Of a stretch of 64,000 bases of DNA, positions 1 to 6,900 are shown piece after piece. Position numbers and translations under genes: made by a program. The stretch comes from CAWDMC01 sp963803295 (GTDB lineage Bacteria; Acidobacteriota; Terriglobia; UBA7540), in the NCBI GenBank assembly GCA_963803295.1, contig CAWDMC010000011.1, forward strand, positions 1 through 64,000, in the 5' to 3' direction. Below the pieces are notes generated by a model. The model was not told the origin of the DNA, searched no databases, and saw only the letters and a list, made by a program, of their open reading frames with translations. Positions within the stretch are counted from its first letter, which is position 1, and every line of letters starts with the position of its first letter.

Positions 1-538
1 CGAAGTGACCAATAAGCAATCTGGTCACTGCGAGAAGTCGCCAGCGCAAACAAAGCTCAGGTTTGGCAGGTGCTCGAAGTGACCAATAAGCAATCTGGTC
101 ACTGCGAGAGGAAGTGCCAAAAATAAGGCGCTCTACGAAAGGGCCTCGAAGTGACCAATAAGCAATCTGGTCACTGCGAGATGGATGTGTGAGGTTGCGA
201 AAGCGGTAGAACACCTCTCGAAGTGACCAATAAGCAATCTGGTCACTGCGAGAAGTCGACCAGACGGAAACCAAGCTCAGATGGCTGCTCGAAGTGACCA
301 ATAAGCAATCTGGTCACTGCGAGAGGAAGTGCCAAAAATAAGGCGCTCTACGAAAGGGCCTCGAAGTGACCAATAAGCAATCTGGTCACTGCGAGATCAT
401 GTGTGATGTTGCCAAAGCGGTGGAACACCTCTCGAAGTGACCAATAAGCAATCTGGTCACTGCGAGTATACGATCAGACTGGAATCCGGGCTCGATGGCT
501 GCCTCGAAGTGACCAATAAGCAATCTGGTCACTGCGAG
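1..538. repeat. Array of eight 36-bp hairpin repeats with a three-unit higher-order period
   Basis: Identical 36-bp units lie at 1-34 (first two bases cut off by the window edge), 73-108, 145-180, 217-252, 288-323, 360-395, 431-466 and 503-538. Each unit is a 12-nt arm, 12-nt loop and 12-nt arm; the arms CTCGAAGTGACC and GGTCACTGCGAG pair at 11 of 12 positions (one A-G mismatch). The intervening segments are 35-38 nt. They are not unique: segment 2 (109-144) equals segment 5 (324-359), segment 3 (181-216) is a diverged copy of segment 6 (396-430), and segments 1, 4 and 7 (35-72, 253-287, 467-502) are related. The order is A-B-C-A-B-C-A with a period near 215 bp. No cas gene is present, so I do not call this CRISPR. 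Unit spacing alternates 72 and 71 nt, which breaks any reading frame. The array runs off the left edge and ends 42 nt before the first gene of the operon. Confidence 0.9.
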
Positions 539-580
539 TTGAGTCCTTACCCGGCCACTCGCCGTAATGGAAAAAGAGCC

Positions 581-853
581 ATGAATTGCCTGCACTGCCA
601 AGAGCCCCTGATCGAAGGCGACTCGATCGCCGCCTTCAATAACGGCGAAGACGCCATGCACCGTAACTGCATGTTGCGCGGCGTGATTGGATCCGTTGCC
701 CATCAGGAGCGCCGCTGTTCCTGCTACCTGCCCGGATCGACTGCCGGCGATCCGCCCGGCATGACCCTGCGCCAGGCCGCCGATGCTGCGGTTTCGTTAT
801 GGGAGAGCTGCCGAAGAACCGGAGAAGGGTCGGCCCGGAGAAAATGCCAATGA
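581..853 (+). CDS. Small cysteine-rich (zinc-ribbon-like) hypothetical protein
   Basis: This 90-residue protein starts with an MNCLHC motif (CxxC) and continues with a MHRNC (HxxC) and an RCSCY segment, an arrangement that suggests one bound zinc. The middle (GVIGSVAHQERRCSCY) and the GMTLRQAADAAV helix look like a conserved small bacterial family that I recognise only as hypothetical. The ATG at 581 was preferred because upstream in-frame codons lie inside the repeat array. It is the first gene after the array and its end overlaps the next ORF, so it is probably the head of a co-transcribed unit ending with the recombinase. Function unknown; nucleic-acid or protein binding is a guess from the zinc-like motif only. 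Confidence 0.6.
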   Translation: MNCLHCQEPLIEGDSIAAFNNGEDAMHRNCMLRGVIGSVAHQERRCSCYLPGSTAGDPPGMTLRQAADAAVSLWESCRRTGEGSARRKCQ

Positions 854-1185
854 TGCCAATGACAGGGCTCCCCTCTCGCGAAACGCTGAAAGCGCAGATG
901 GCGAAGTCCTCACTGCTGATGGTGCTTATCCCCAAAGGGCAGCACGCCGACCCGTTCCTGCTGATGCAGGTCTCGATTGCGATCGAGCTTGATCGGCTCG
1001 CCTTCGTACTCCTGCAGGAAGGCGCCCAGCTCCCGCCGGCACTAGAGTCCTCCGGCCTGATAGCCCAAGTCTTCCCCTTTACCGGCCCTTCAGATCTCGA
1101 GCCTGCCGTTGAAAAGCTGATTGACGCATGGACTCAAGAATACAGGAAGCGCGAGGAGGCGCCCCGTGGCAAGCTCGCCCGATAA
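844..1185 (+). CDS. Hypothetical protein in integrase operon
   Basis: A protein of about 113 residues if started at the ATG at 844, which follows a GGAG at 837-840 and overlaps the previous stop; further in-frame ATGs at 850, 853 and 859 are possible. The sequence has a hydrophobic beta-like stretch (SLLMVLIPKG) followed by an amphipathic helix (DPFLLMQVSIAIELDR) and a charged C-terminal helix. No catalytic motif or known domain is recognisable. Overlap with both neighbours (next start at 1166) points to translational coupling within the element's operon. It is real coding sequence rather than a shadow, judging from the pattern of hydrophobic residues and the tight gene packing, but I cannot assign a role. 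Confidence 0.5.
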   Translation: MPMMPMTGLPSRETLKAQMAKSSLLMVLIPKGQHADPFLLMQVSIAIELDRLAFVLLQEGAQLPPALESSGLIAQVFPFTGPSDLEPAVEKLIDAWTQEYRKREEAPRGKLAR

Positions 1186-1540
1186 GCCCGATATCCTGCA
1201 GGTCCAGATCCTTGAGGCCTTCGCCATCCCCAGGCCCGAACGCGCCATGTACCGATTCCTGCGCTATAGCGAGCCCGTCCGCTGCGCCGAATGCCAGGAA
1301 GAGCACCATCTCATGCTGACCATGCTCTGCACCTTTAAGATCGACCCCAGCACGCGCCCCGCGTTCCTTGCCGAAACCATCCATCCGCCCTTGACTCCCG
1401 TCTGCCCTAGCCATAAACTGATCCCTGCACCCGCCACCCCTTCGAGCCCGAGCCCCCATAACCGCAGGGTTAGTAGCACCGAATTCGGCCTGATTTGCCT
1501 TATTCTCTTGATTCCCTATATATACACATGTATTCTCTAA
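1166..1540 (+). CDS. Hypothetical protein with a CxxC motif
   Basis: A GTG at 1166 is preceded six bases earlier by a strong GAGGAGG (1153-1159), so I start the gene there, giving 124 residues. It overlaps the preceding stop by 20 bases. The N-terminal half has an ordered look (PDILQVQILEAFAIPRPER, then RCAECQEEHHLML with a CxxC). The rest is proline- and serine-rich and ends in a hydrophobic tail (GLICLILLIPYIY) that could be a membrane anchor. No family is recognised. The ORF fits the co-directional, overlapping arrangement of the surrounding element genes. The low-complexity C-terminal third is the least certain part and could be read-through of a shorter real protein. Confidence 0.45.
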   Translation: MASSPDKPDILQVQILEAFAIPRPERAMYRFLRYSEPVRCAECQEEHHLMLTMLCTFKIDPSTRPAFLAETIHPPLTPVCPSHKLIPAPATPSSPSPHNRRVSSTEFGLICLILLIPYIYTCIL

Positions 1541-1579
1541 GCGCGGCGATCCGGATAGGACCGCCAAAGGGAGGCCGGA

Positions 1580-1855
1580 ATGAGTGACATGGACGAACTC
1601 AAAAGCAACCAGATCGTGCAGGGGCAACTGCTCGCCACGCTGGAACGGATGCTGATCGATACCCATGAAGAATGGTCGGCTGCCCACAAGGAGTGGCGCG
1701 AACGCAGCGATGCCACGGATCGCCGCATCGATGCCCTGCTCCGCGTGGCTGAGATCCACACCCAACATATCGAGGCTTTGACCGGACGGTTCGACGCTTT
1801 TGTGGAACGCTTCGACCTTTGGCTTAAGGCCCAGGGCAGAGGCAATGGAGGATAA
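1580..1855 (+). CDS. Short coiled-coil protein
   Basis: A 91-residue, almost fully helical protein beginning MSDMDELKSNQIVQGQ. Hydrophobic residues recur with heptad-like spacing through LLATLERMLID, IDALLRVAEIHTQHIEALTGRF and FVERFDLWL, which suggests a coiled coil and oligomerisation. A good ribosome-binding site (GGGAGG) precedes the ATG. It lies 40 bp after the previous gene and 14 bp before a ribbon-helix-helix gene. Small coiled-coil proteins of this kind often accompany integrases in mobile elements, but nothing in the sequence defines a specific activity. Confidence 0.65.
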   Translation: MSDMDELKSNQIVQGQLLATLERMLIDTHEEWSAAHKEWRERSDATDRRIDALLRVAEIHTQHIEALTGRFDAFVERFDLWLKAQGRGNGG

Positions 1856-1869
1856 TAAGGGAGGCAACC

Positions 1870-2127
1870 ATGAAAGAAGAATACGATTTCAGCAAAGGCA
1901 AACGCGGCCCGGTTCTGCCTCCGCAGCCCGGCAAGGAGCACATCAGCATCCGGCTCGACAAAGACATTCTGGAATTCTTCCGGAACGAAGTCGAACGCGC
2001 CTGCGAGGGAAACTATCAGACCCTGATTAACGATGTGCTCCGCGCTTACGTCGAAGGCCAACGCCAGCCCACCCTCGAGCAGACCCTTCGCAAGGTGATC
2101 CGCGAGGAGCTGCGCAAAGCGTCATAA
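1870..2127 (+). CDS. BrnA-like ribbon-helix-helix protein
   Basis: An 85-residue protein with an N-terminal lead (KGKRGPVLPPQPGKEHISIRLD) followed by DILEFFRNEVE and YQTLINDVLRAYVEG. This matches the layout of the BrnA/CopG-type ribbon-helix-helix family: a beta strand with the IRLD motif, then two helices. BrnA proteins are DNA-binding antitoxins that neutralise BrnT and repress their own operon. No BrnT-type toxin gene is adjacent, so this may be an orphan antitoxin or a dedicated regulator of the neighbouring recombinase, which starts 15 bp downstream. The start follows a GGGAGG. Confidence 0.75.
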   Translation: MKEEYDFSKGKRGPVLPPQPGKEHISIRLDKDILEFFRNEVERACEGNYQTLINDVLRAYVEGQRQPTLEQTLRKVIREELRKAS

Positions 2128-2142
2128 AGGAGAATCGGAACC

Positions 2143-3228
2143 ATGCTTCATCTGTGGAATCGCAAAGGGAATTATTGGGCTAGAGGCAGCTTCAACGACC
2201 AGACCGTCAAACCTTGGCCGCTCGACACCCGCGATCGCAACATCGCCCAGCGCCTGCTCCATAACCGCGAAGTTGAATTGCTCCAGCAAATCGAGCACCC
2301 CGGCCGCGAGCGTCTCACTTGGCCCGAACTGGTACGACGGTTCACCACTAATTGCCAAAATACCGTCAAGCCCTCCTCGCTCAAACGGTATAACTTTGTG
2401 ACCCATCGCTTCGGCCTTTTCCTCGAGTCCGCCGGCATCACCTGGTCTGACGCTGTGACGCCCGGCATCATCGAGCGTTATCTTGACGACCGCCGAACGG
2501 ACACACACCCAACCCGCAAAGGAATTACTTGCGGCAAGGAAGGCCTGAAGTCCGATCAGCGCATCCTGCAGCAGGTTTTCAACTTCGCCATCGAGCGAGA
2601 ATACTTCTTAGCCAGAAACCCGATTCGCACCAAGCGACTGCACGGCCGCGCCCGCAATACTCAACCCTTCTCTGAAGCCGAAACCCAGGCCATGCTCTCC
2701 GACCACGACCCGCGCGCCTATCGGCATTTACAGATGGTCGTTCTTCTCTTCCTGCACACCGGCTTACGCATTTCCGATGTCATCCACTTCGAGCGCAAAT
2801 CGATCGATCGCGAGGCCGGCCATCTGCGACTTGTCACCCGCAAGCGGGACAAGCCCGTCATAATCCCCATCGAGCCCGAACTGGACGCAGCCCTAGCTGC
2901 GCACCTTGCCACCCTCCGCCAGTCGTTCAGCCCGCTCCTCTTCCCCAGCTCCCACGGCAAGCCCATCACCAATCTCGGCAGCAGCCTGCGCCATCTCTTC
3001 AGGCGTTGCGGCATCCAGGGAGGCTACGCCCATCGCTTTCGAGTTACCTTCGTCGTGCGCATGCTCGAGCAGGGCGCGACCCTTGAAGATGTCGCGAACA
3101 TCTTGGGCATCACCGATGCCATCGCCGACCGCTACTATGCACCCTACGTTCAGGAACTGCAGGAGCGAGGGCGCCGCTTCGCCGAAAAACTCAAATTCCT
3201 ACCCTCCCCAAAACTGGTGAAGAAATAG
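2143..3228 (+). CDS. Tyrosine recombinase (phage-type integrase)
   Basis: A 361-residue protein with a core-binding N-terminal domain (about 60-160) and a C-terminal catalytic domain. Catalytic residues visible are Arg209 in HTGLRISD, a lysine in TRKRDKP (about 234-237), His297 and Arg300 in AHRFR, and a nucleophile tyrosine in DRYYAPY (331 or 332). The usual LGH before the tyrosine reads LGI (Ile323), so one of the supporting histidine/tryptophan positions is replaced. Recombinases of this class cut and rejoin DNA at attachment sites, moving the element that carries them. The gene ends the operon that starts at 581 and lies at the edge of the foreign segment, next to the broken GH51 gene. 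The start follows AAAGGAG. Confidence 0.9.
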   Translation: MLHLWNRKGNYWARGSFNDQTVKPWPLDTRDRNIAQRLLHNREVELLQQIEHPGRERLTWPELVRRFTTNCQNTVKPSSLKRYNFVTHRFGLFLESAGITWSDAVTPGIIERYLDDRRTDTHPTRKGITCGKEGLKSDQRILQQVFNFAIEREYFLARNPIRTKRLHGRARNTQPFSEAETQAMLSDHDPRAYRHLQMVVLLFLHTGLRISDVIHFERKSIDREAGHLRLVTRKRDKPVIIPIEPELDAALAAHLATLRQSFSPLLFPSSHGKPITNLGSSLRHLFRRCGIQGGYAHRFRVTFVVRMLEQGATLEDVANILGITDAIADRYYAPYVQELQERGRRFAEKLKFLPSPKLVKK

Positions 3229-3233
3229 GCGGA

Positions 3234-3298
3234 TTGAACACTGGTTGAACAATGCGGTTTTAACTCGTTGATAGTAAAGGAAGTATTGGAATTGAACA
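3234..3298. repeat. Three TTGAACA copies at the element boundary (possible att/arm sites)
   Basis: TTGAACA occurs at 3234-3240, 3245-3251 and 3292-3298, all on the plus strand, between the integrase stop and the interrupted GH51 gene. The third copy straddles the point where GH51 similarity stops (about 3296). Short direct repeats beside an integrase gene at the element end are what attachment or arm-binding sites would look like. The matching site at the other end lies outside the window, so this stays a proposal. Confidence 0.35.
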
Positions 3299-4295
3299 CA
3301 TTCCACTCATCGAATGAGAGCCAGAGCTGTTTGCCCGAATGCTCGCGGCCACGGACCATATCGCACACCGCGGTGATCTCAGCGATCTGGCGGTCCATCG
3401 AGAGATTCATGGCCATGTAGCGTGAACTGTCGTGATCGGTTTCTTCCGTGTTCTCAATGTAGCGGTGCAGCGAAATGGCATCCACCCCGGAGTAGCATTC
3501 CTCCAACACCTGCCGGTCCCAGTCAAGGTAAGTCGGCATGAAGGGTCCGCTCGATCCGCAAGCGATAAGCTTGAGTGAAGGGTCGATCCTGCGGATCTGG
3601 CGCGCTGCGTCTGCCGCCTTGTGTCCATATTCGGAAGCACCCATATGGCCGATTTGCCAAGGACCGTCCATCTCATTGCCAAGACACCAGTACCTGATGT
3701 TGTGGGGCTGCTGGTAACCGTGCTCCCGCCGGAGATTGCTCCACTTAGTGCCCTTTTCCACATTGCAGTATTCCACCAGGGCCGCAGCCATTTCCACGCT
3801 GCCGGTACCGAAGTTAAGGCCAAAGAGCGGCTCAGTTCCGACCTGCCGTGCCCAGGTGATGAACTCGTTCGTGCCGAACTGGTTGGTTTCGAGGGAATTC
3901 CAAGCCCGGTCGAGTACCGCAGGACGGTTTTGCCGGGGACCGACGCCGTCGAGCCAGTGGTAACCGGAGACGAAATTGCCGCCGGGATAGCGGATTATGG
4001 GCACTCCCAGCTTCTTGATCTCGGCCAGGGTATCCGTGCGGAACCCATTCGCGTCAGCGAACTTGGACCCGGGTTGGTAGATGCCACCATAGATGGCTCG
4101 GCCCAGGTGTTCGAGAAATGAGCCGAACAGTCGCCGGTCGAGCTGGCTGATCTGACGAGTGGAGTCCACCCAAAGACGTGCCCGACCCGAGGCGGACTCG
4201 GCCAGGAGCGCGCGTTCAAGCCACGGCTCCGCTGTCGCGGCCGCACCCGCTAGTCCCGCCTGCTCGAAAAACTGTCTCCGATTGGTCTTCGGCAT
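3297..4295 (-). pseudogene. GH51 alpha-L-arabinofuranosidase, 3' end removed by the integrase element
   Basis: The first 333 residues are a GH51 arabinofuranosidase, an enzyme that removes arabinose from plant polysaccharides. An N-terminal KTNRRQFF twin-arginine motif suggests export. The acid/base Glu208 (CLGNEMDG) and nucleophile Glu330 (SFDEWN) are both present. After DEWNV (codon at 3297-3299) similarity ends, and the ORF runs about 48 unrelated residues into the element (to 3150). The family normally continues about 150 residues further with a beta-sandwich domain, which is missing. The lost part should lie beyond the left window edge if a single insertion caused the break. The gene faces a divergent sugar isomerase, which fits arabinose use. 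Confidence 0.8.
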
Positions 4296-4603
4296 CCGTT
4301 TTCTCCTTTCTGCTGATGCGATCAGAACGGACGTCGCTGGCGGTATCCCTCGACCGGAGAGTATACTCCATCCTGCTGATTCCGGAACCTGGCGGATCTG
4401 GACAAATTCGTCACGGCGTGGCCGGAACTAGTAGGACTCCCGCGACGGGTGCGGGCATGGCAGCAAGAAAGGCGCACGAACGTCGATTATGTGATAAAAG
4501 GATTGATTGCCCGGGGGTTCTGACGCGCGCGAACGGGGCGCGCACCCGGCTGTTCGGCTGATCGTAAGTCGATACCTAGTTCGGAATATCAGGAGGATTT
4601 TCC
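4296..4603. other. Intergenic region between divergent GH51 and sugar isomerase genes
   Basis: About 308 bp that should hold divergent promoters. I see no clear sigma-70 pair and no operator palindrome. The only distinct signal is CAGGAGGA just before the isomerase ATG. A 34-codon ORF at about 4457 has no support and is not called. Confidence 0.5.
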
Positions 4604-6013
4604 ATGTCGGGAGCTACATTTGGAGTAATCATTGGAAATCGTGGTTTTTTTCCGGCAGTTCTAGCGCGTGACGGCCGGGAAGAGGTCTTGCGCGTCATTG
4701 AGGGAGAGGGCTACAAGTCGTTCTGCCTGACTCCGGAAGATACCAAATTCGGCGTTATCGAGACATACGAGGACGCCCGCCGTTGTGCGGACTTGTTCCG
4801 TCAGCACGCCTCCGAGATCGACGGTGTGGTGGTCAGCCTGCCCAACTTCGGCGACGAAAGAGCCGTGGCGAATACACTTCGTTTGGCGGAACTGGGCGTG
4901 CCGGTATTGATCCAAGCGTATCCAGATGAGCCAAGCAAGATGCTCATCAGCGGCCGCCGTGACAGCTTCTGCGGCAAAATCTCCGTCTGTAACAACCTGT
5001 GGCAGTATGGCCTTCCTTTCACGCTGACCAAGTCGCACACGGTGGCCCCCGCCTCGGCCGAGTTCAAAGCAGACTTGGCCTCATTCGCGGCCACTTGCCG
5101 GGTGGTGAAGGGCTTGAAACGGGTACGGGTGGGCGTGCTCGGTGCGCGTCCGGCCGCCTTTAACACGGTGCGGTTCAGCGAAAAACTGATGGAGCACGCC
5201 GGCATCACAGTGGAAACGCTCGACCTGTCGGAAGTCTTTGGACGCATCGGGCGCCTGAAAGATGATGATCCCGCCGTGGCGGCAAAGATCCAGAGCATAG
5301 GCGGCTACGTGAATACCCAGGGCGTCCCCTCGGCCTCACTGCTGAAGATGGCGAAGTTCGGCGCGGTAGTGGACGGCTGGATCAAGGACAATGACCTGGC
5401 CGGCACCTCCGTGCAGTGCTGGACCTCGATGGAGGAATACTTCGGCGTGGTGCCTTGCACCTTGATGAGCATGATGTCGAATAACCTGATGCCCAGCGCC
5501 TGTGAAACCGACATGATCGGCATGATTGGCATGTACATCCTGCAACTTGCTTCTGGCACTCCGAGCGCGATTGTCGACTGGAACAACAACTACGGCGAGG
5601 ACCCGGACAAAGCCGTCATCTTCCACTGCTCCAATCTGCCCAAGGAATTCTTCGAAGACTTTAAGATGGATTTCCAGGAGATCATTGCCGGGTCGGTGGG
5701 CAAGAACAACACCTTCGGCACGGTGGTGGGCAAACTTAAAAGCGGACCGATTACTTTCTGCCGCGCCTCGACGGACGACCTGCACGGGCGGATTCGCGCC
5801 TATGTTGGCGAAGGCGAGACAACGGACGACCGTCCGCAAAGTTTCGGTGGCTATGGGGTGGTGCGGATCGCCGGATTGCAGAATCTGATGCACTACGTAT
5901 GCAAGCATGGCTACGAACACCATGTCGCGGTGAACCGCAGCCATTTGGGGTCGTCAGTGGTGGAAGCCCTCAGCACCTACAAGAAATGGGATGTTCATCA
6001 CCACGTGGCATAG
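4604..6013 (+). CDS. L-fucose/L-arabinose isomerase family protein
   Basis: A 469-residue protein of the FucI/AraA-like sugar isomerase superfamily. The N-terminal alpha/beta region (GVIIGNRGFFP, DGVVVSLPNFGDERAV) and the central TSVQCWTSMEEYFGVVPCTLMSMM segment, with the acidic/metal-binding surroundings SACETDMIGM, are typical. The C-terminal part carries GKLKSGPITFCRASTDD and ends in a histidine-rich HHHVA tail. Such enzymes interconvert aldoses and ketoses using a divalent metal. The exact sugar cannot be read from the sequence; arabinose or a related sugar is suggested only by the divergent GH51 gene. The start has an excellent SD (CAGGAGGA). A strong hairpin follows the stop. Confidence 0.8.
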   Translation: MSGATFGVIIGNRGFFPAVLARDGREEVLRVIEGEGYKSFCLTPEDTKFGVIETYEDARRCADLFRQHASEIDGVVVSLPNFGDERAVANTLRLAELGVPVLIQAYPDEPSKMLISGRRDSFCGKISVCNNLWQYGLPFTLTKSHTVAPASAEFKADLASFAATCRVVKGLKRVRVGVLGARPAAFNTVRFSEKLMEHAGITVETLDLSEVFGRIGRLKDDDPAVAAKIQSIGGYVNTQGVPSASLLKMAKFGAVVDGWIKDNDLAGTSVQCWTSMEEYFGVVPCTLMSMMSNNLMPSACETDMIGMIGMYILQLASGTPSAIVDWNNNYGEDPDKAVIFHCSNLPKEFFEDFKMDFQEIIAGSVGKNNTFGTVVGKLKSGPITFCRASTDDLHGRIRAYVGEGETTDDRPQSFGGYGVVRIAGLQNLMHYVCKHGYEHHVAVNRSHLGSSVVEALSTYKKWDVHHHVA

Positions 6014-6026
6014 CGAGCCCCAAGAC

Positions 6027-6057
6027 TGCGCAGGGCCTGCTCCCGCGGCCCTGCGCA
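6027..6057 (+). terminator. Hairpin after isomerase gene
   Basis: TGCGCAGGGCC (6027-6037) and GGCCCTGCGCA (6047-6057) form a perfect 11-bp GC-rich stem with a 9-nt loop, 14 nt after the stop codon. There is no T-run after it, so it may be a weak intrinsic terminator or an mRNA-stabilising end. Confidence 0.55.
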
Positions 6058-6082
6058 CCGCTTCCATTCTAAAGCGTTTGAG

Positions 6083-6175
6083 AGAAAAGACGGCGAGAAT
6101 CAGCCGCAAAAGTCGGATATAGCTTTGCCCATTCGTCCGCAGGATATGTTGCGGCTTCTCTCACCCGTCTTTTCT
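6083..6175 (+). promoter_or_regulatory. Long inverted repeat upstream of pyrR
   Basis: Arms at 6083-6109 and 6149-6175 match as AGAAAAGACGG with CCGTCTTTTCT and AGCCGCAA with TTGCGGCT, with imperfect bases between, around a 39-nt loop. It ends 31 nt before the pyrR ATG. It could be an operator or attenuator for pyrimidine control, or a terminator for the upstream gene. A TATAAT at 6193-6198 lies only 8 nt before the ATG; if it is a -10, the pyrR mRNA would be nearly leaderless and the repeat would act as DNA, not RNA. Confidence 0.4.
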
Positions 6176-6206
6176 ATTGCCGGTTCCTCACCTATAATCC
6201 AACACT

Positions 6207-6785
6207 ATGGATAATCCAACCGCATCATCGAAGCCCAAAGTTGGAGTACGCGAGAAAGTGCAATTGATGTCCGCCTCGGAGATTGACCGGACGCTTCTCC
6301 GCCTGGCGTACGAGATCATCGAAAGACACAACGGCGCGGATGGCTTGGTGTTCGTAGGGATCCGGCGCCGCGGTGTGCCGTTAGCGGAGCGGCTCGCAGC
6401 GAAGATTGGTGAGATTGAATCGCCAGGGCCGGCGGTGGCCACACTCGACATCACCTTTTATCGCGACGACCTCTCGACAGTAGACTCGAAGCCCATACTC
6501 AAGCAGCAAGATGGCGAGCTTCCCATTGAAAACAAGCCGGTGATTCTGGTCGACGACGTGCTTTACACCGGTCGAACCACGAGGGCTGCCCTGGAAGCTC
6601 TGCTCGATTTGGGGCGGGCCGGTCGCGTGGAACTATGCGTCCTGATCGACCGCGGGCATCGCGAATTGCCGATCCACGCAGACTACGTCGGCCGAACCGT
6701 GCAGACTTCCAACAACGAAGTGATTGAGGTGCGGTTGCGGGAGGTTGACGGGGAAGAGCGAGTCATGCTCTGTGAGAAAGTGTGA
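6207..6785 (+). CDS. pyrR: PyrR bifunctional pyrimidine regulator / uracil phosphoribosyltransferase
   Basis: A 192-residue type I phosphoribosyltransferase. The PRPP-binding loop VILVDDVLYTGRTTRAAL (about 111-128) and the family signatures FVGIRRRGVPLAERL and LIDRGHRELPIHADYVGR are all present. In well-studied bacteria PyrR binds pyr mRNA leaders in response to UMP and also converts uracil plus PRPP to UMP. Here it stands alone, not next to pyrB or carAB (carA lies 17.8 kb away), so which leaders it controls is unknown. The N-terminal 20 residues are an extension relative to typical PyrR (about 180 residues). An inverted repeat lies just upstream. Confidence 0.92.
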   Translation: MDNPTASSKPKVGVREKVQLMSASEIDRTLLRLAYEIIERHNGADGLVFVGIRRRGVPLAERLAAKIGEIESPGPAVATLDITFYRDDLSTVDSKPILKQQDGELPIENKPVILVDDVLYTGRTTRAALEALLDLGRAGRVELCVLIDRGHRELPIHADYVGRTVQTSNNEVIEVRLREVDGEERVMLCEKV

Positions 6786-6787
6786 AG

Positions 6788-6900
6788 AAAGGGTGAAGGA
6801 TGAAGTATAAAGGGTGAAACACCGCCATGGGTCTTTGTGCAATCCTTTGAGCCTTTCATTCCTCGTCGTTCACCCTTTACCTTTTACCCTTCAATCCTTT
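6788..6900. terminator. Imperfect inverted repeat between convergent genes
   Basis: The segment after the pyrR stop (6788-6817, with two AAGGGTGAA boxes) is imperfectly complementary to 6869-6900 (TTCACCCTTTACC and following). Lying between two convergent genes, it could act as a bidirectional terminator. The arms are A/G- and C/T-rich, so part of the match may be low-complexity similarity. Confidence 0.35.

Noticed and set aside
1..538. CRISPR array
   Set aside because: Spacers are homologous and partly identical in an A-B-C order, there are no cas genes, and the repeat is a full-length hairpin rather than a partly palindromic CRISPR repeat.
437..853. 138-residue protein including repeat-encoded residues
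   Set aside because: The repeat spacing of 72 and 71 nt breaks the frame, so the upstream part is array sequence; the gene is called from the ATG at 581.
4457..4561. Short ORF MAARKAHERR in the GH51-isomerase gap
   Set aside because: No ribosome site, no domain, no helical or hydrophobic pattern.
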